Of a DNA stretch of 64,000 bases, positions 60,592-64,000 are shown piece after piece. Source of the DNA: Halotalea alkalilenta DSM 17697 (GTDB lineage Bacteria > Pseudomonadota > Gammaproteobacteria > Pseudomonadales > Halomonadaceae); the NCBI RefSeq assembly GCF_000621205.1, contig NZ_JHYY01000013.1, forward strand, positions 124,001 through 188,000, given 5' to 3'. The translations under genes were made by a program, and so were the position numbers. A model generated the notes under the pieces. It did no database searches. It saw only the letters and a program-made list of their open reading frames with translations, and was not told the DNA's origin. Position 1 is the first letter of the stretch; every line of letters starts with the position of its first letter.

Positions 60592-61343
60592 CCCAGCTCT
60601 CCGCTGAGCAGCACCAGCCTTTCGCCACGATAGCAGTGGATGAGCTGAAGCCCGCACAGCCGCGCGGTCTCCACCGCCAGGTCGGAAGGCACCGAAAGCG
60701 TGGCGAGCGCGGGAATGCCCGCCCGCACCACCTTCTGCACCAGTTCGAGGCTGCAGCGGCTGGAAAGCATCACCAGGCTCGGCATCGGCCGCTGATCGAG
60801 CATGGCCTGGCCGATCAGCTTGTCGAGCGCATTGTGGCGACCGATATCGACCCCAACGCCTAAGCGTTCACCCTCGGCGCCGAGCCCGAGCGCCACGTGC
60901 AGCCCTGGCCGGCGCTCCTGCTCGAGCCATTCGAGCGCGGCCTCGAGCACCGTGACATCGGGTGCCACGCTCGGCGCCAGCCGATGCAGCCCGAGCATCA
61001 TCGACGCCTCGGAGGCCGAACCGCAGCGCCCGCAGCTGCTGGTCGAGGAGCCTACCCGGCGCTGCTCCTGGGCGCGCTGCTCGATCCGCCCGCCGACGGT
61101 GAGACGCACGAGGAGCCCATGGCGCAGGTGATCGATCTCGATCTTTTCGACCTGGTCGCGGCGGTCGATCAGGCCCTCGCCATAGCTGAAGCCGAGCGCC
61201 CATGCCTCGAGCGACGCAGGCGTCGCCAGCACGCTGGCGTAGTCGACCGCGCCGAAGGCCAGGGTCACCGGCAGCTCGCTCGGCCCGGCGACCCGCGAGG
61301 TCGCCTCCTGGCTTCGATCCTCGAGCCGTCTTCCAGCGTTCAT
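60588..61343 (-). CDS. fdhD: formate dehydrogenase accessory sulfurtransferase FdhD
   Basis: A 251-residue cytoplasmic protein that passes sulfur from IscS to the Mo/W cofactor of formate dehydrogenase. SSCGRCGSAS is the CxxC active loop and GVDIGRHNALDKLIGQAML the conserved cofactor-binding block. It starts in an ATGA overlap with the HAD gene and overlaps the small winged-helix gene at its end. No formate dehydrogenase gene lies in the window. Confidence 0.9.
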   Translation of the reverse strand: MNAGRRLEDRSQEATSRVAGPSELPVTLAFGAVDYASVLATPASLEAWALGFSYGEGLIDRRDQVEKIEIDHLRHGLLVRLTVGGRIEQRAQEQRRVGSSTSSCGRCGSASEASMMLGLHRLAPSVAPDVTVLEAALEWLEQERRPGLHVALGLGAEGERLGVGVDIGRHNALDKLIGQAMLDQRPMPSLVMLSSRCSLELVQKVVRAGIPALATLSVPSDLAVETARLCGLQLIHCYRGERLVLLSGELG

Positions 61344-62017
61344 CGCTCGACTGCTCCCCCGAGCCGCTCACGCTCGATCCACTCGATTGCATCGGGCAAG
61401 CCGTCGGCGATGAAGCTCGCCTCACCGAAGTCGTGATCGCGGGAGTAGTCGTTGGGTATCGCCACCACCTCCAGCTCGGCGGCGTCCGCAGCCTGTACCC
61501 CATGGCAGGTGTCCTCGATCGCGAGCGCCTCGGAGGCGGGCAGCCCGAGCAGCTCGAGCGCCCGCAGGTAGCTTTCGGGGTCGGGCTTGCTGTGCGCTAC
61601 GTCATCGCGGGTCACCACGCATTCGAAGAACCCGGCCAGACCATGGTGATCGAGGGTAGGGGTGAGCTCGGCGCGAGCGGTGCCGGTCACCAGGGCGAGG
61701 CGCAGCCCACGCCCGCGCGCCCATTCGAGCGCCTCGCGCGCATGCGGCATCAGCGCGACCGGGACGCTCGCGAACACCTCCGCGGTCAGGCGGGTCTTGC
61801 GCTCGACCAGCTCGAGCTCGTCGACCTCGAGTCCCCGCGCCTTGCAGACTTTGTGCGCACCGGCCGGCACCGGCAGGCCGGCATAGTCGCGCTTGTACTC
61901 CTGCTCACCCAGTTCGGTGCCGTAAGCGGCGAGAATTCGGTTCCAGACCCCGCGGTGCGCTTCCTCGGAGTTCGCCAGGGTGCCATCGAAATCGAACAAA
62001 ATGGCCTTGAGCGTCAT
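61340..62017 (-). CDS. HAD family phosphatase (beta-phosphoglucomutase/Gph-like)
   Basis: A 225-residue Mg2+ phosphatase. Motif I AILFDFDGTLANSEEAH, motif II ALVTGTAR, motif III HSKPDPESYLRAL and motif IV AIEDTCHGVQAA are complete. The cap domain is between residues 17 and 85. GAGGAAC at 8 nt supports the ATG at 62017. It is the first gene of the HAD-fdhD-winged-helix operon. The substrate is a small phosphomonoester, not deducible here. Confidence 0.88.
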   Translation of the reverse strand: MTLKAILFDFDGTLANSEEAHRGVWNRILAAYGTELGEQEYKRDYAGLPVPAGAHKVCKARGLEVDELELVERKTRLTAEVFASVPVALMPHAREALEWARGRGLRLALVTGTARAELTPTLDHHGLAGFFECVVTRDDVAHSKPDPESYLRALELLGLPASEALAIEDTCHGVQAADAAELEVVAIPNDYSRDHDFGEASFIADGLPDAIEWIERERLGGAVER

Positions 62018-62215
62018 TCGCGGGTTCCTCGAAGCAGGCGAAAAATGAGCACGTACCGGGTCGATGAGGCGACTGATCCCCCGCACGTCGATCGGACTAG
62101 TCTATCAGCCGGGAGAAAGCCGCCGCGAGGTTTGAGTGGCGCGCTTTGATAAGCCTTCTCAACGATAGTACCCTACCTCCCCGCTCGGCCTCTCCCATCT
62201 CCCGGAGCCCTCTTG

Positions 62216-63064
62216 ATGCAACACCTCCGTCGCCCTGCCGGCTCTCCGGCACCGCGCAAGAAACGCGCCCCCAGCCTGTTCGAGGTGCTGCGCACCGAGC
62301 GATTGAGCCCGAGGATGATCCGCGTGGTGCTTGGCGGCGAGGGTATCGACGCGTTCGACGAAAACGCCTACGCCGCCCACATCAAACTGATGCTGCCCCG
62401 CCCCGGCCAGCGCGAGCCCAGCCTGCCGACGCTCGGCGAGCAGGGGCCGGTCTGGCCGCCGGCCAGCCAGCGGCCGATCGTTCGCACCTACAGCGTGCGC
62501 GCCTGCGACCGGGACAAAGGCGAGCTGGTCGTCGACTTCGTCGCCCACGGCGATGAAGGGCCCGCCTCGCGCTGGGCGCTCGCTGCGCGCCCTGGCGATC
62601 GGATCGGCATCGCGGGCCCGGGCGGGCCGATGCCGATGCTGAAGCCGGCCGACTGGACCCTGCTTGCGGGCGACATGACCGCGCTGCCGGCGATCGCGGC
62701 GATGCTGGAGCGACTGCCCGAAGACGCACGCGGCTGCGCGCTGATCGAGATCCCCGACCCGGCCGAGCGCCAGGAGCTTCGTCATCCCAGCGGCGTGGAG
62801 CTGCGCTGGCTGGTGCGCGAAGCCAAGAGCCCGAGCGAATCGCGCCTGCTGCTCGATGCGGCGATTGCGCTCGACATCCCATCGCAGGCGTCGCTGTTCG
62901 CCTGGGTCGGCGGCGAGAACGCAGCGGTGATCGCGCTGCGCGATCACTTGCGCGATCGCCATTCGTTGCGCAAGCCGATGCTCTATGCCGTGCCCTACTG
63001 GAAATACACCCTCGATGAGGAAACCTATCACCAGGAACGACACCGGGTGATGGACGAACTCTGA
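62216..63064 (+). CDS. siderophore-interacting protein (ViuB/YqjH-like flavoprotein reductase)
   Basis: A 282-residue ferric-siderophore reductase. RPIVRTYSVRAC gives the FAD-binding RxYS motif, GIAGPGGPMPM the phosphate contact and LFAWVGGENAAV and VPYWKYTLDEETYH the family C-terminal blocks. CGGAG lies about 9 nt before the ATG. It is divergent from the HAD gene. Iron control is likely for the family, but I see no clear Fur box; GATAAGCCTTCTCAACGATA near 62145 is a poor match. Confidence 0.88.
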   Translation: MQHLRRPAGSPAPRKKRAPSLFEVLRTERLSPRMIRVVLGGEGIDAFDENAYAAHIKLMLPRPGQREPSLPTLGEQGPVWPPASQRPIVRTYSVRACDRDKGELVVDFVAHGDEGPASRWALAARPGDRIGIAGPGGPMPMLKPADWTLLAGDMTALPAIAAMLERLPEDARGCALIEIPDPAERQELRHPSGVELRWLVREAKSPSESRLLLDAAIALDIPSQASLFAWVGGENAAVIALRDHLRDRHSLRKPMLYAVPYWKYTLDEETYHQERHRVMDEL

Positions 63065-63231
63065 GCCGCTCCCCCGAGCTTCCCCTGCGGGTGACGGTCG
63101 TGGATGGTCGTTCGCGCTTACCGACTGGATCGCAAAAACTGATCGCGAGCAGCGGAATTTGATTGTTTATCCACCCCCTTCATTGCCCTAGCCTCGATAT
63201 CGATCCCCGCCGCTGCCCTTTCGGAGGCCAC

Positions 63232-64000
63232 ATGTTGAACCAAGCGCAGATCGATGCCTTTCATCGCGATGGCTATTTGATGGTCGAGAACGTACTCGAC
63301 AGCGGCCAAATCGCTGAACTGCAGCGCGAGTTCTCGACCTGGGTCGAACAGAGCAGGGAGCACCAGGCTGCCTACGGCAGCACCCTGGACGGACGCCCCC
63401 GCTTCGATCTCGAGCGCGATCACGCCTTCGATCACCCCTCGCTGCGCCGGGTCAGTTCACCCACCGAGGTCTCGCCAGCCTATCTCACCGCCGCCTTCGA
63501 TTCCCCCATGGCGGCGATGGTCGGCCAGCTGATCGGTGCGGGAGGGGTACGCTTTCATCACAGCAAGATCAATTCGAAGCTGCCACGAACCGCCACCGAG
63601 GTGAAATGGCACCAGGACTTCCTGTTCACCCCGCACAGCAACGATGACCTGGTCACGGCGCTGCTGATGATCAGCGAGGTCACCGCTGAGAACGGTCCGC
63701 TGCAAGTGATCCCGGGCAGCCATCACGGGCCGCTTCACTCCCACTGGCGGGGAGATCGCTTCACCGGCGCGGTGGATGAAGAGGTGATCGAACGAGCGTG
63801 CGCCTCGCCGGTCGAGTGCCTCGGTCCGGCGGGATCGGTCTGCTTCATGCACACCCGGCTGCTGCACGCCTCCAAGCCCAACGACTCCGACCTGCCACGC
63901 ACGCTGTTCATCACGGTCTATGCCGCGGAGGATGCCTTGCCTTATGGGGAGAACCCACTGCCGAGCCAGCACCAAGGGGTGATCGTCAGCGGCGAGGAGA
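63232..64000 (+). CDS. phytanoyl-CoA dioxygenase family protein (3' end beyond the window)
   Basis: An Fe(II)/2-oxoglutarate oxygenase, open to the right edge (256 codons seen). EVKWHQDF gives the His127-x-Asp129 iron ligands, LLHAS the distal His212, and PRTLFITVYA the 2-oxoglutarate Arg. GGAGG lies 4 nt before the ATG. The arrangement is that of ectoine hydroxylase and PhyH-type enzymes. The gap before it (63065-63231) holds nothing I recognise apart from an AT-rich stretch that may carry its promoter. Confidence 0.8.
   Translation, partial: MLNQAQIDAFHRDGYLMVENVLDSGQIAELQREFSTWVEQSREHQAAYGSTLDGRPRFDLERDHAFDHPSLRRVSSPTEVSPAYLTAAFDSPMAAMVGQLIGAGGVRFHHSKINSKLPRTATEVKWHQDFLFTPHSNDDLVTALLMISEVTAENGPLQVIPGSHHGPLHSHWRGDRFTGAVDEEVIERACASPVECLGPAGSVCFMHTRLLHASKPNDSDLPRTLFITVYAAEDALPYGENPLPSQHQGVIVSGEE

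Noticed and set aside
62140-62165. Fur box before the siderophore-interacting protein gene
   Set aside because: Only about half of the 19 consensus positions match and the repeat symmetry is poor.

Overview
The window is 64 kb of GC-rich, densely coding chromosomal DNA from a gammaproteobacterium. The gene set (FabY-type ketoacyl synthase, TrpI divergent from trpBA, coaD followed by a YfhL ferredoxin, PdxST with a divergent MocR-type PdxR, ProVWX and BCCT osmolyte transporters) fits a Halomonadaceae- or Pseudomonas-like organism. The osmolyte transporters lean towards the halophilic or halotolerant Halomonadaceae; this placement is inference. I see no rRNA, complete tRNA, CRISPR array, transposase or phage gene.

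Layout. 1-6.2 kb: a THI5/NMT1-type ABC uptake locus with one ATPase, one permease and three paralogous binding proteins (one cut by the window edge), a nucleoside 2-deoxyribosyltransferase, two paralogous CMP/guanine-type deaminases and a LysR regulator. 6.4-9.5 kb: an AbrB-family and an SLC13-family membrane protein. 9.5-15.9 kb: a compact seven-gene minus-strand operon (PgdA-like polysaccharide deacetylase, MFS carrier, two SDRs, a CxxC small protein, a CobW GTPase and a signal-less binding-protein-like protein), divergent from a GntR regulator with two winged-helix domains. This is the best candidate for an undescribed system. 17.4-20.4 kb: vitamin B6 synthesis pdxT-pdxS and divergent pdxR with a palindromic operator. 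20.5-22.1 kb: dgkA and an AcuI/YhdH reductase. 22.2-25.3 kb: proVWX.

25.4-33.4 kb: a TetR/aldo-keto reductase pair, a GcvA-like LysR gene, a BCCT-CocE operon and a PBP4-type peptidase. 33.5-37.2 kb: a TrmB-like methyltransferase, fabY, a tRNA-Gly 3'-end fragment, coaD and ferredoxin. 37.5 kb: a CsoR-type metal sensor. 38.1-47.4 kb: an amine or gamma-glutamyl catabolic locus with aldehyde dehydrogenase, PuuB-like oxidase, a PotABCD-like importer, an XRE-cupin regulator and an M20 peptidase. 47.5-55.8 kb: MATE pump, a voltage-sensor-like membrane protein, a MocR/LysE pair, gamma-glutamyltransferase, esterase and acyltransferase. 55.9-56.2 kb: a gene-free block of consecutive hairpins. 56.3-60.2 kb: an I78 inhibitor-like lipoprotein, trpA, trpB, trpI with a strong palindrome, and an entericidin. 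60.3-64 kb: a small winged-helix protein, fdhD, a HAD phosphatase, a siderophore-interacting flavoprotein and a phytanoyl-CoA dioxygenase-family gene cut by the right edge.

The genes form mostly short operons with 1-4 nt stop/start overlaps, each beside its own regulator. The theme is uptake plus degradation of nitrogenous small molecules and compatible solutes, alongside a few housekeeping functions (pantetheine, B6, fatty acid, tryptophan and cell-wall metabolism).
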